A stretch of 64,000 nt of DNA. Origin: Stenotrophomonas maltophilia (GTDB lineage: Bacteria; Pseudomonadota; Gammaproteobacteria; Xanthomonadales; Xanthomonadaceae). Position 1 is the stretch's first letter; each line of letters begins with the position of its first letter. Location of the stretch: the NCBI RefSeq assembly GCF_002799245.1, contig NZ_NEQV01000002.1:992001-1056000 (forward strand), written 5' to 3'. Below the pieces are notes generated by a model, which was not told where the DNA came from, searched no databases, and was given only the letters and a program-made list of their open reading frames with translations. This document shows positions 9,092 through 17,474 of the stretch, in pieces. A program made the translations under genes and the position numbers.

Positions 9092-9958
9092 ATGTTCACC
9101 CGTATTGCCCTGTTCCTGGCGACCAACCTCGCGGTCCTGATCCTCGCCGGCATCGTCATGTCGATCCTGGGCGTGGACTCGCGTTCGATGAGCGGCCTGC
9201 TGGTCATGGCCGGCATCTTCGGTTTCGGTGGCTCCTTCATCTCGCTGCTGCTGTCCAAGTGGATGGCCAAGCGCTCCACGGGCGCGGTGGTGATCACCGA
9301 GCCGCGCAACCAGACCGAGCGCTGGCTGCTGGCCACGGTCGAGCGCCAGGCCAAGGCGGCCGGCATCGGCATGCCGGAAGTGGCGGTCTATGACGGCCCG
9401 GAGATCAACGCCTTCGCTACCGGTGCCAACCGCAACAACGCGCTGGTGGCGGTGTCCACCGGGCTGCTGCACAACATGAGCGAAGACGAGGCCGAGGCGG
9501 TGCTGGGCCACGAAATCGCCCACGTCGCCAACGGTGACATGATCACCATGGCGCTGCTGCAGGGCGTGCTGAACACCTTCGTGATCGTGCTGGCCCGCGT
9601 GGTCGGCGGCATCATCGACAGCGCGCTGTCCGGCAACCGCGAAGGCGGCGGCCGCGGTTTCGCCTACTTCATCATCGTGTTCGTGCTGGAGATGGTGTTC
9701 GGCCTGTTCGCGACGATGATCTCGATGTGGTTCTCGCGCCACCGCGAGTTCCGTGCGGACGCCGGTGGTGCGTCGCTGGCCGGTCGCCAGAAGATGATCG
9801 CCGCGCTGGAGCGCCTGCAGCTCAACCATGGCCAGAGCACGCTGCCGACCCAGATCGCGGCGTTCGGCATCGCCGGTTCGACGGCGAAGAAGCTGTTCAT
9901 GAGCCACCCGCCGCTGGAAGAGCGCATCGCCGCGCTGCGGGCATCGACGGCGGCGTAA
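9092..9958 (+). CDS. htpX: membrane zinc metalloprotease HtpX
   Basis: A 288-residue M48 protease of the inner membrane that degrades misfolded membrane proteins, partly redundant with FtsH. Two N-terminal membrane spans (about 4-25 and 35-55), the zinc motif HEIAH at 140-144 with the Glu catalytic, two further hydrophobic spans (about 155-180 and 190-212), then [12 protein letters not shown] supplying the third ligand region. The C-terminal [12 protein letters not shown] is a typical HtpX signature. In E. coli expression is Cpx- and heat-controlled; no such site was recognised here. A strong terminator follows. Confidence 0.95.
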   Translation: MFTRIALFLATNLAVLILAGIVMSILGVDSRSMSGLLVMAGIFGFGGSFISLLLSKWMAKRSTGAVVITEPRNQTERWLLATVERQAKAAGIGMPEVAVYDGPEINAFATGANRNNALVAVSTGLLHNMSEDEAEAVLGHEIAHVANGDMITMALLQGVLNTFVIVLARVVGGIIDSALSGNREGGGRGFAYFIIVFVLEMVFGLFATMISMWFSRHREFRADAGGASLAGRQKMIAALERLQLNHGQSTLPTQIAAFGIAGSTAKKLFMSHPPLEERIAALRASTAA

Positions 9959-9983
9959 GCCTCCGCGTCCCCGGTAGTGCAGG

Positions 9984-10012
9984 AACGCCCGGCCTCGCGC
10001 CGGGCGTTTTTG
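9984..10012 (+). terminator. intrinsic terminator of htpX
   Basis: A 10-bp stem AACGCCCGGC / GCCGGGCGTT with a 5-base loop, followed by a T-rich run (TTTTTGTTT), located 25 bases after the htpX stop. Confidence 0.85.
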
Positions 10013-10050
10013 TTTGCGCGGTGCATTGCTGATGCCGGATCGTGCCCGGC

Positions 10051-10562
10051 GGATCGTTTCCGCGCCTGCGGGGAGGTGTCACTTTCTTTGCTCGTGCAAA
10101 GAAAGTAACCAAAGAAACACGCCGCCGTCCGCGAGCCGACGTGCTGCGCACGCCGGTACCCTGCGCTCCTCGGCCCGTCGAGGGACGGTGCGGGAACTCG
10201 CTGCGCTCAGACACCCGCACCTCTTCGCCCTCGCCGGACCTGCGGTGCTCGGCTCGCTCAAGGCGGACCCAAGGTCAAATGCCACAGCGGCACCCGGTTG
10301 ATCCACGCCATGCGTGGATGCTGTTGCCGTTGATCTTGATCCTCCAGTCCGCCTTGAGCGAGCCGAGCATCGCAGGGGAATCAGGGGCGAAGAGGCGCCG
10401 GTGTTTGAGCGCAGCGAGTTCGGCGCCGTCCCCTGATTCGCCGAGAAGCGCAGGGCACCGGCGTGCGCAGCACGTCGGCTCGCGGACGGCGGAGCGTTTC
10501 TTTGGTTACTTTCTTTGCGCGCAAAGAAAGTGACACCCCTCCGCGGTCGCGGAAATGATCCC
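10051..10562. repeat. large imperfect inverted repeat (about 217-bp arms)
   Basis: This gene-free space is occupied by one structure. The left arm (10051-10268) and the reverse complement of the right arm (10347-10562) align over almost their whole length. Conserved blocks include ACTTTCTTTGC...GCAAAGAAAGT (itself a palindrome), AACCAAAGAAAC, CCGTCCGCGAGCCGACGTG and GCTCGGCTCGCTCAAGGCGG. The 78-base centre contains a GATCCACGCCATGCGTGGAT palindrome of the SMAG type. Short frames read through both arms give similar Arg/Pro-rich peptides, the result of the repeat and not real genes. I recall similar TTTCTTTG elements as multicopy sequences in Xanthomonadaceae but cannot confirm copy number. Confidence 0.85.
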
Positions 10563-10603
10563 CAGGCATCGCCTGGCGCGCCAATGCGTCGGCGCACAAA
10601 CGA

Positions 10604-10629
10604 AAACGGCACCCTCGCAGATGCCGTTT
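10604..10629 (-). terminator. terminator of suhB
   Basis: An 8-bp stem AAACGGCA / TGCCGTTT with a 10-base loop. Read on the minus strand it is followed by TTTTCGTTT, and it lies 24 bases beyond the suhB stop codon. Confidence 0.7.
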
Positions 10630-10653
10630 CAGTGAACCGCGTTACACGGGACC

Positions 10654-11481
10654 TCAGAACTTCGCGTCGAACTCCGCTGCGTAGCCGGTGTTCACCAGCA
10701 CCTTCTGCAGCGACTCGGCCACCTTCAGGTTGCCGGCCACGATCTGGTGGGTCTCCGGGCCACGGTTGTCCATGCGCCCCAGGGTCGCGCCCTTGAAGTC
10801 GCAGACCTTGCCGCCGGCCTCGCGGACCAGCAGCAGGCCGGCAGCGATGTCCCACGCCTTCACGCCGGCTTCGAAGTAGGCATCGGCACGGCCACAGGCC
10901 ACGTAGGCCAGGTCCAGCGCCGCCGAACCGGTGCGGCGGATGTCCTCGCCGTGCACCAGCAGGGCGTCGACCGCCTTCAGCTGGGCGCTGGCCCGGGCGC
11001 GCTCGCGCGGGGCGAAGCCGGTGTGGATCATCGTGCCTTCCAGGTCCTTGCGGTCGGCCACGCGGATGCGGCGGTCGTTCAGCACGGCGCCCGCGCCACG
11101 GCTGGCGGTGAACAGTTCATTGCGCAGCGGGTCGAAGATGACCGCGTCGGTCGGCTCGCCGTTCTCGACCAGGGCGATCGACACGCAGTAGTGCGGCACG
11201 CCGCGCAGGTAGTTGCTGGTGCCGTCCAGCGGGTCGATGACCCACATCTGGCGGCGCTCGCCCTGCACGCCACCTTCTTCACCGAAGATGCCGTAGTCCG
11301 GGTAAGCGCGCTTGAGTTCCTTGACGATGACCTTTTCCGCGTCCGCATCCACTTCGCTGGCGTAGTCCATCCGGCCCTTCTGCACCACGTTCAGTGCCTC
11401 GAGCTTGTTGATGTTGCGCAACAGGACGTTGCCGGCGAGGCGGGCGGCCTTGACCATGACGGTTACGGCGGGTTTCTGCAT
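10654..11481 (-). CDS. suhB: inositol-1-monophosphatase family protein SuhB
   Basis: A 275-residue Mg-dependent, Li-sensitive phosphatase fold. Metal and phosphate motifs are visible: GEEGG (near 66-70), the signature [21 protein letters not shown] (about 83-103), and [15 protein letters not shown] near 212-226. In E. coli SuhB also joins the ribosomal RNA antitermination complex with Nus factors. The frame is open to 11568, but homology begins at [14 protein letters not shown]. It is divergent from trmJ across a 120-base gap, the same arrangement known in E. coli (suhB/trmJ), which supports both names. Confidence 0.94.
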   Translation of the reverse strand: MQKPAVTVMVKAARLAGNVLLRNINKLEALNVVQKGRMDYASEVDADAEKVIVKELKRAYPDYGIFGEEGGVQGERRQMWVIDPLDGTSNYLRGVPHYCVSIALVENGEPTDAVIFDPLRNELFTASRGAGAVLNDRRIRVADRKDLEGTMIHTGFAPRERARASAQLKAVDALLVHGEDIRRTGSAALDLAYVACGRADAYFEAGVKAWDIAAGLLLVREAGGKVCDFKGATLGRMDNRGPETHQIVAGNLKVAESLQKVLVNTGYAAEFDAKF

Positions 11482-11601
11482 GGCGTGGGCTCCCGGAAAG
11501 GCAGAAGAGATGGACTGGCGGGGGAAAAGAGCGGGTCCGGCGCAGTGGCCGGCCGCAGAGTTTACCATTGGTCATCGTCCAGCTCGACCTTTTCCCTGTT
11601 C

Positions 11602-12372
11602 ATGTCCCAGTTTCCCGCCGCCAACCGCCTCCGATTCGTCCTGGTCGGTACCCAGCACCCCGGCAACATGGGGGCCGCCGCCCGTGCCCTGAAGACCATG
11701 GGCCTGGCCCGCCTGGTGCTGGTCGCACCCGAAAAACCGCTGGACGAGGAGGCCTTCCGCCGCTCGGCCGGTGCCGAAGACGTGCTGGGGGACGCCCCGG
11801 TGGTGGCCACCCTGGCCGAGGCCGTGGCCGATTGCCGCCTGGTGCTGGGCTGTACCGCCCGTGCCCGCCGCGTGCAGCTGGAAGAGTACCTGCCGGCCGA
11901 TGCCGCCGCCCGAGCGGTGGCCAAGGCGGGCGAGGGTGCTGAGGTGGCGCTGGTGTTTGGCCGTGAGCGCACTGGCCTGACCAACGAGGAACTGCAGCTC
12001 TGCCATGCGGCAGTGCATATTCCGTCCGACCCGGAGTTCAGCTCGCTCAACCTGGCTGCCGCGGTGCAGGTGCTGGCCTATGAAACGCGCATGCAGCTGC
12101 TGGGCGCGCAGCCGGCCGCCGACGCCGAGCCGGGCTTCCGCGAACAGGCGGCCAGCCATGAGCAGATGGAGAGCTTCTTCGCCCAGCTCGGCGACACCCT
12201 GGATGAGATCGATTTCCACAAGGGCCGCGCACCGGAATCGGCGATGCGCAAGCTGCGCCGCCTGTTCCTGCGCAGCGAGCCGAGCGAGCAGGAAGTGCGC
12301 CTGTTGCGAGGCATCCTCGCCGACACCCAGCGCATGGCGCGACTGGCACAAGCGGGCAACAAGGACAGCTGA
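11602..12372 (+). CDS. trmJ: tRNA (cytidine/uridine-2'-O-)-methyltransferase TrmJ
   Basis: A 256-residue SPOUT-class methyltransferase that methylates the ribose of residue 32 in the tRNA anticodon loop using S-adenosylmethionine. N-terminal RFVLVGTQHPGNMGAAARALKTMG, then ALVFGRERTGLTNEEL and IPSDPEFSSLNLAAAVQVLAYE (the SAM-binding knot) are TrmJ hallmarks. The C-terminal extension (about 165-256) includes DFHKGRAPESAMRKLRRLF. The frame is open far upstream through the antisense of suhB, but the conserved protein begins at MSQFPAANRLRFVLVG. Confidence 0.95.
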   Translation: MSQFPAANRLRFVLVGTQHPGNMGAAARALKTMGLARLVLVAPEKPLDEEAFRRSAGAEDVLGDAPVVATLAEAVADCRLVLGCTARARRVQLEEYLPADAAARAVAKAGEGAEVALVFGRERTGLTNEELQLCHAAVHIPSDPEFSSLNLAAAVQVLAYETRMQLLGAQPAADAEPGFREQAASHEQMESFFAQLGDTLDEIDFHKGRAPESAMRKLRRLFLRSEPSEQEVRLLRGILADTQRMARLAQAGNKDS

Positions 12373-12418
12373 CGACGTTCTCATTTTTTCGGGTAGTCTG
12401 TCTGGATACCCAGGGGGG

Positions 12419-13351
12419 ATGAAGCCTGTGTCGGGTCTGCGAAGGGCAGTGCAGAGGGGACTGCTGAGCCTGGTCATGATCCTGCTGGCCGGGACGGTGC
12501 ATGCAGCACCGGACCCGGTGCTGGTGCTGGGCCGGATCAGTGATGATCCGAAGGCCCATTACGAGCAGCTGCAACCGTTGCTGGACTATGTGGTGGCGCG
12601 CATGCACGGCGTCGGCATCAAGGAAGGGCGGATCCTGATGGCACGCGATCCACAGCAGATGGCCAGCTATCTGCGGCGGGGGCGGGTCGACTGGGTCACG
12701 GAAACGTCGGGGACGGCGGTGGCACTGGGCCAGCGCAGTGGTGCGCGGCCGCTGCTGCTGACCGAGCGCAACGGCGTGCGTGAATACCAGAGCGTGTTCT
12801 TCGTGCGCCGCGACAGTCCGATCCAGCGGATCCAGGACCTGCGCGGGCATCGCCTTGCCCTGCAGAACACGGCGTCCACCAGTGCCTACCTGGTGCCGGT
12901 GATGACGCTGCTGCAGGAGGGGCTGGCGCCGCAGATCCTGGCCGGCGTGTGGGACGTACCGGGCCGGGACAGCGTGGGGTATGTGTTCGCGCGTAGCGAG
13001 TTGAACATCGCCACGTTCGTGCACAAGGGCGTGGTCGAAGTGGGGGCGGTGAGCAGCGTGGACTGGAACGACGAGCGACGGGTGCCGGCGGCATTCCGGC
13101 GTGACTTCCGCGAGCTGCTGCGTACCGAACCTTACCCGCGGGCGGTGGAAATGGTGCGCGCCGACCTCGACCCGCGGGTGCGCGACCGGCTGCAGGAAGT
13201 CCTGCTGCAGGCGGCCAGCGACCCTCAGGCACAGGGGGCATTGCATCGGTTTTTCGGCACTTCCGGTTTCCACCGCGTCGATGCGCATGCGCAGCAGCGG
13301 CTGGATGAATTGAAACAAGGATTGACGCGCGTGCGGATGGAAGTGGAATGA
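12419..13351 (+). CDS. PhnD-like periplasmic phosphate/phosphonate-binding protein
   Basis: A 310-residue protein with a signal peptide (about 1-28, ending VHAAPDP) and the fold motifs of PF12974-type solute-binding proteins: RGRVDWVTETSGT and RIQDLRGHRLALQNTASTSAYLVP, then a region ending in AVSSVDWND. Such proteins normally serve ABC importers of phosphonate-like anions. No permease or ATPase is present here; instead the stop overlaps by four bases (ATGA) the start of a membrane GGDEF/EAL protein. That suggests a ligand sensor controlling c-di-GMP signalling, an inference from context. A strong Shine-Dalgarno (CAGGGGGG) precedes the ATG. The ligand cannot be read from sequence. Confidence 0.8.
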   Translation: MKPVSGLRRAVQRGLLSLVMILLAGTVHAAPDPVLVLGRISDDPKAHYEQLQPLLDYVVARMHGVGIKEGRILMARDPQQMASYLRRGRVDWVTETSGTAVALGQRSGARPLLLTERNGVREYQSVFFVRRDSPIQRIQDLRGHRLALQNTASTSAYLVPVMTLLQEGLAPQILAGVWDVPGRDSVGYVFARSELNIATFVHKGVVEVGAVSSVDWNDERRVPAAFRRDFRELLRTEPYPRAVEMVRADLDPRVRDRLQEVLLQAASDPQAQGALHRFFGTSGFHRVDAHAQQRLDELKQGLTRVRMEVE

Positions 13352-15474
13352 AGTGGCTCGGCTCGGGAATGCAGGCCCGGTTCCTGCTCGCGATGGGCGG
13401 GGCAATGGTCGTGGTGGTGGCGATCCTGGCGGTGTTGCTGGGACGGCAGGCGGCGATGCAGGGCGAGGTGCGCAACCTCAGTGGTGGCGTCATCCATGAA
13501 CTGTTCGATCGCAGCGTGCGCAGCCGCGGCGAGGCGATGGCGCGTGAGCTGTCCGACGCGCTGGCCAACCCGTTGTACTACCGCGACCTCGACCAGGTCG
13601 GTGCGCTGGTACGCAGCACCGCACGGCAGCCGGTCGTACGCTACGTGCTGGTGTTCGACGAACGTGGCCGGCTGGTGCATGACGGCTCGATCGAGGTGTC
13701 CGGCTTCGGCCAGCCGATGGCCGACCCGCTGGCTCCGAAGGCCGCAGTGGCGCAGGCGCTGCTGGTGCAGGAATCGCCCAAGGTGCTCGACAACACCATG
13801 CCGATCATGGTCGGCAACCAGCGCATCGGCGGCGTCCGCGTCGGCATGGCGCTGGACGAGGTGCAGCAGCGCGAACAGGCTGCCAATGCCACGCTCGGCG
13901 AGCGCCTGCAGCAGGTCGGCAGCCGCCACCTGGGCTGGCTGCTGCTGATGCTGGGCCTGCTGGTGGTGATCGGCGTGGTGGTGATCCTGTACGTGCAGCG
14001 CACCCTGGTTGCGCCGATCCGTGATCTTGCCGCCGCGGCGCGCCGCATCGAGGCCGGCGACTACCAGGCGCCGCTGGCCGAGAACACCCGCGACGACGAG
14101 GTCGGCGAGCTGGTGCGCGGCTTCGTCCGCATGCGCGATGCCATCGCCCGCCATGACCGCGAGGTGCGGCGCATGGCCTATACCGACGCACTGACCGGGC
14201 TGACCAACCGCCTGGCGTTCCGGGAAGCCCTGGACCATCGCCTGATGGCTGCGCGCGCATCCAATCATCGGCTGGGCCTGCTGTTCGCCGATATCGACGA
14301 TTTCAAGCGGGTCAATGACACCCTCGGCCATGAGGCCGGTGACGAAGCGCTGCTGCAGTTCGCGCAGCGCATTGGTCGCGCGGTCACCGAAGCAGGGGGC
14401 GACGAGGCCCTGCTGGCCCGCTTCGGCGGCGACGAATTCGTGATCCTGGTCGGTGATGGCGACGTGGCCGCGAACGCGCGGCTGCTGGCCGAGGTGCTGG
14501 TGCGCGAGCTGGGCAAGCCGCTGGTGGTGCAGGGCAGGGAGCTGTTCCTGGGGACCTCGATCGGCGTGACCCTGTTCCCGGACGATGCCGCTGATGCGAC
14601 CACGCTGCTGAAGAACGGCGACATCGCCATGTACCAGGCGAAGATGGCCGGCAAGAACTGCTATCGCTACTACAGCCGGGCGATGGACCATGCGGTCGAG
14701 CGCCGCGTGCACATGGAGCAGGAGCTGCGTGGGGCCTGGGAGCGCGGCGAGCTGCGCCTGGCCTACCAGCCGATCTTCCGCATGCGCGACCGCCGCATGG
14801 TCGGCGTCGAAGTGCTGCTGCGCTGGCAGCATCCGACCCTGGGTACGATTCCGCCGTCGGTGTTCATCGAAGTGGCCGAGCAGAGTGGGCTGATCGAGAT
14901 CATCGGCCCGAAGGTGCTGCGTGCGGCCTGCATGGAAGCCTCGCAGTGGCCCAGGGGGGCGGGCGGCGATGATCTGTTCGTGTCGGTGAACGTGTCGCCG
15001 CGGCAGTTGCGCGGCGGCGAGCTGCCGGCATTGGTTGCGCAGTGCCTGCACGAGTCCGGGCTGCCGGCCTCGCGTCTGCACCTGGAGCTGACCGAAACCG
15101 CAGTGATCGGCGACGAAATGGTTGCCGCGCAGCTGCTGGACAAGCTGCACCGCACCGGCGTGAAGGTCTGGCTGGACGATTTCGGCACCGGCTTCTCCGG
15201 TCTCAGCCACCTGCGCCAGGTGCCGGTGGACGGCGTGAAGATCGACAAGAGCTTCGTTGCCGACATGCAGCGCGACCCCGACGACCTTGCGCTGACCACC
15301 GCGATCATCGCCATGGCCCACGCGCTGGGCATCACGGTGGTGGCCGAGGGCATCGAGCAGCAGGCGCAGTACGAGCTGCTGGCCCAGCGCGGCTGCGACC
15401 TCGGCCAGGGCTACTGGCTGAGCCACCCGGTGACCGCCACCGAAGTGGTGCGGATGATCGAGTCGGGCCTCTGA
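13348..15474 (+). CDS. membrane GGDEF/EAL bifunctional c-di-GMP enzyme
   Basis: A 708-residue inner-membrane protein. Order: transmembrane helix about 11-31; periplasmic sensor region about 35-190; second helix about 195-217; HAMP linker about 218-270; GGDEF domain about 275-440 with an intact active site GGDEF at 360-364; EAL domain about 455-700. The EAL signature reads EVL (488-490), keeping the metal-binding Glu. Other EAL catalytic segments are present (LELTE, DDFGTG at 610-615, KIDKSF, AEGIE). No RxxD inhibitory site lies at the usual distance before GGDEF, so product inhibition of the cyclase is probably absent. Coupled to the upstream periplasmic binding protein. Net activity (synthesis or hydrolysis) cannot be decided. 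Confidence 0.92.
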   Translation: MKWLGSGMQARFLLAMGGAMVVVVAILAVLLGRQAAMQGEVRNLSGGVIHELFDRSVRSRGEAMARELSDALANPLYYRDLDQVGALVRSTARQPVVRYVLVFDERGRLVHDGSIEVSGFGQPMADPLAPKAAVAQALLVQESPKVLDNTMPIMVGNQRIGGVRVGMALDEVQQREQAANATLGERLQQVGSRHLGWLLLMLGLLVVIGVVVILYVQRTLVAPIRDLAAAARRIEAGDYQAPLAENTRDDEVGELVRGFVRMRDAIARHDREVRRMAYTDALTGLTNRLAFREALDHRLMAARASNHRLGLLFADIDDFKRVNDTLGHEAGDEALLQFAQRIGRAVTEAGGDEALLARFGGDEFVILVGDGDVAANARLLAEVLVRELGKPLVVQGRELFLGTSIGVTLFPDDAADATTLLKNGDIAMYQAKMAGKNCYRYYSRAMDHAVERRVHMEQELRGAWERGELRLAYQPIFRMRDRRMVGVEVLLRWQHPTLGTIPPSVFIEVAEQSGLIEIIGPKVLRAACMEASQWPRGAGGDDLFVSVNVSPRQLRGGELPALVAQCLHESGLPASRLHLELTETAVIGDEMVAAQLLDKLHRTGVKVWLDDFGTGFSGLSHLRQVPVDGVKIDKSFVADMQRDPDDLALTTAIIAMAHALGITVVAEGIEQQAQYELLAQRGCDLGQGYWLSHPVTATEVVRMIESGL

Positions 15475-15476
15475 CG

Positions 15477-15574
15477 GTAGATCACGCCACGCGTGGATGA
15501 GCCGTCCTAGTAGATCCACGCCATGCGTGGATGGGCTTTCCTGGCCAAAGCATCCACGCATGGCGTGGATCTAC
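15477..15574. repeat. SMAG/REP cluster, three palindromes
   Basis: Two direct units (15477-15499 and 15510-15533) begin with GTAGATC and fold as hairpins around CACGCCATGCGTGG-type stems. A third (15551-15574) is inverted and ends in CTAC. They fill the gap between the convergent GGDEF/EAL and epmB genes and may serve as mRNA 3' end structures. No gene is visible in the remaining bases to 15608. Confidence 0.85.
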
Positions 15575-15608
15575 TGCCGTTCTGGTGGGATCCGACCCCG
15601 GCGCCGCG

Positions 15609-16649
15609 TTACAGCGGGCGCTTGCTCGGGTCGCCGGGCAGTTCGCGTACCAGCTTGGGAACCAGATAGCCGGAAAGGCGCGCGGTCAGCCCGGCTATCA
15701 GCGCCTTGGCCTGGGCATCGTCCACCTCGAAGTGGGCTACGCCCTCGACCCGGTCCAGCTGGTGCAGGTAGTAGGGCAGCACGCCGGCGGCGAAGCTGCG
15801 CTCGCTCAGGTCCTGCAGGGCCTGCACGCTGTCGTTGACCCCACGCAGCAGTACGGCCTGGTTCAGCAGCTGGGCGCCGATGCCGCGCAGGCGGCCCATC
15901 GCCGTGTCCACGCTGGCGTCGAATTCATTGGCATGGTTGGCATGGACCACGATCGCCAGCGGCCAGGGCAGGCCGCCCAGCCAGGCCAGCAGCTCCTCGT
16001 CCACGCGCTCCGGTAGCACGATCGGCAGCCGGGTATGGATGCGCAGGCGGCGGATATGCGGGATCGCGCGCAGGGCGTCGGTCAGCTCGGCCAGCTTGTG
16101 CGTGGCCAGTGACAGCGGATCACCGCCGGACAGGATCACCTCGTCGATGTCCGGGTCGGCCGCGATGGCGGCCACGGCCTCCTGCCAGCCGCCCTTGGCG
16201 GCGTTTTCCGCGCCATAGTCGAAGTGGCGGCGGAAACAGTAGCGGCAGTTGATCGCGCAGCTGCCGGTGGCGACCAAGAGGGCGCGGCCTCGGTATTTCT
16301 GGATGACGCCGGTGGCCTTCTTGGCCGCGCCATCGCCCACCGCGTCAAAGCTGAATCCGGGTGCCGGCCGCATTTCCTCGTCGATCGGCAGCACCTGGCG
16401 CAGCAGCGGGTCGGTCGCATCGCCCTTGCGCATGCGGGCCACGAAGCCCTCGGGCACGCGCAGCGCGAACTGGGCCATGGCCGCCTCCGAGACGCCCAGC
16501 GCAGCCGGGTCCAGCTGCAGCCGCGCCAGCAGGGCGTGCGGGTCGCGCAGCGCCTGGCGCCAGAGCTGCTGCCAGCGCGCGGGCGCGCCTGGCGACTGGG
16601 GCCGGGGGAAGGCGGAAAGCTGCATGGAGAGGGGGCCTGCGGTTATCAT
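15609..16649 (-). CDS. epmB: EF-P beta-lysylation protein EpmB (lysine 2,3-aminomutase family)
   Basis: A radical-SAM/PLP enzyme of 346 residues from this start that converts (S)-alpha-lysine to (R)-beta-lysine for attachment to EF-P by EpmA. The cluster motif CAINCRYCFRRHF holds the three Cys of the 4Fe-4S site; ILSGGDPLSL, RLRIHTRLPIVLP and LLNQAVLLRGVND are family blocks. Possible starts are GTG 16673, ATG 16649 and ATG 16625. A TAGAAT at 16694-16699 (minus strand) would start transcription near 16687, inside a GCCCACCGG hairpin that covers the GTG, so 16649 is preferred. Its target gene efp is divergent, 96 bases away. EpmA is not in the window. Confidence 0.9.
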   Translation of the reverse strand: MITAGPLSMQLSAFPRPQSPGAPARWQQLWRQALRDPHALLARLQLDPAALGVSEAAMAQFALRVPEGFVARMRKGDATDPLLRQVLPIDEEMRPAPGFSFDAVGDGAAKKATGVIQKYRGRALLVATGSCAINCRYCFRRHFDYGAENAAKGGWQEAVAAIAADPDIDEVILSGGDPLSLATHKLAELTDALRAIPHIRRLRIHTRLPIVLPERVDEELLAWLGGLPWPLAIVVHANHANEFDASVDTAMGRLRGIGAQLLNQAVLLRGVNDSVQALQDLSERSFAAGVLPYYLHQLDRVEGVAHFEVDDAQAKALIAGLTARLSGYLVPKLVRELPGDPSKRPL

Positions 16650-16745
16650 GGGGGCAGAAAAACTGTCGCCCACCGGTCTCCGGTGGGCTTTCCATTCTAA
16701 CGGCTCGCCGCACCCGCGGCGTTTCTGCCACTCAGGAGTTTACGC

Positions 16746-17312
16746 ATGGCCAGCTACGGCATGAACGACGTCAAGAACGGGATGAAGATCCTGGTCAACA
16801 ACCAACCGGCCGTCATCATCGACACCGAATACGTCAAGCCGGGCAAGGGCCAGGCCTTCACCCGCGTGAAGTACCGCCTGATCAAGGACGGCCGTACCCA
16901 GGAAGTCACCATGAAGTCGACCGACTCGCTGGATGCAGCCGACGTCGTCGATACCGACATGAACTTCATGTACAGCGACGGCGAGTACTGGCACTTCATG
17001 GACCCGGAGTCCTTCGAGCAGGTCCAGGCCACCAAGGCCGGCATGGGCGGCGCCGAGAAGTGGCTGAAGGGTGAAGAGTCCTGCGTGGTCACCCTGTGGA
17101 ACGGTGAGCCGATCTTCGTGCAGCCGCCGAATTTCGTCGAACTGAAGATCACCGAAACCGATCCGGGCGTCCGCGGCGACACCTCGGGTGGCGGCGGCAA
17201 GCCGGCTACCCTGGAAACCGGCGCGGTGGTCCGCGTGCCGCTGTTCGTCAACCAGGAAGAAGTGATCCGCGTCGACACCCGTTCGGGTGAGTACTCCGCG
17301 CGCGTCAAATAA
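16746..17312 (+). CDS. efp: translation elongation factor P
   Basis: A 188-residue three-domain EF-P that rescues ribosomes stalled on polyproline. The modified lysine is visible as Lys34 in [10 protein letters not shown], the same position and context as the beta-lysylated Lys34 of E. coli EF-P. The C-terminal domain signature [17 protein letters not shown] is present. A clear Shine-Dalgarno (CAGGAG) lies before the ATG. Being beside epmB, which makes the modifying amino acid, confirms the lysylation branch instead of the rhamnosyl (EarP) branch. Confidence 0.97.
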   Translation: MASYGMNDVKNGMKILVNNQPAVIIDTEYVKPGKGQAFTRVKYRLIKDGRTQEVTMKSTDSLDAADVVDTDMNFMYSDGEYWHFMDPESFEQVQATKAGMGGAEKWLKGEESCVVTLWNGEPIFVQPPNFVELKITETDPGVRGDTSGGGGKPATLETGAVVRVPLFVNQEEVIRVDTRSGEYSARVK

Positions 17313-17333
17313 TCCGGCGCAGCCGGATTACCT

Positions 17334-17415
17334 GTAGAGCCGAGCCCATGCTCGGCTTTGCTTCCGGCCCCGCTGGCGCCGGAACGAACAGCAGCCGAGC
17401 ATCGCTCGGCGCTAC
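17334..17415. repeat. SMAG/REP pair
   Basis: GTAGAGCCGAGCCCATGCTCGGC (from 17334) faces an inverted copy ending GCGCTAC (17392-17415). A small hairpin AATCCGGC/GCCGGATT right after the efp stop (17311-17329) may terminate efp. Lies between efp and mtaD. Confidence 0.8.
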
Positions 17416-17474
17416 ATGGCCACGATCCACCCCGGTGGATCGTAGGCCCACCGCCCCCCAGCCAGTGAGCCCGC

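Noticed and set aside
8999..9907. A long N-terminal extension of gluQ
   Set aside because: The frame stays open through the antisense of htpX, but homology begins at [14 protein letters not shown] and the extension is compositionally a shadow.
10042..10533. ORFs of 95-258 codons running through the inverted repeat
   Set aside because: Both arms give mirror-like Arg/Pro-rich peptides, as expected from translating a repeat; no ribosome-binding site or conserved domain.
13225..15561. A 778-codon minus-strand frame opposite the GGDEF/EAL gene
   Set aside because: Antisense shadow rich in His/Gln/Arg with no recognisable domain.
15477..15574. CRISPR-like regular palindromes
   Set aside because: Units are self-palindromic, in both orientations, not regularly spaced, and no cas genes are present; they are SMAG/REP elements.
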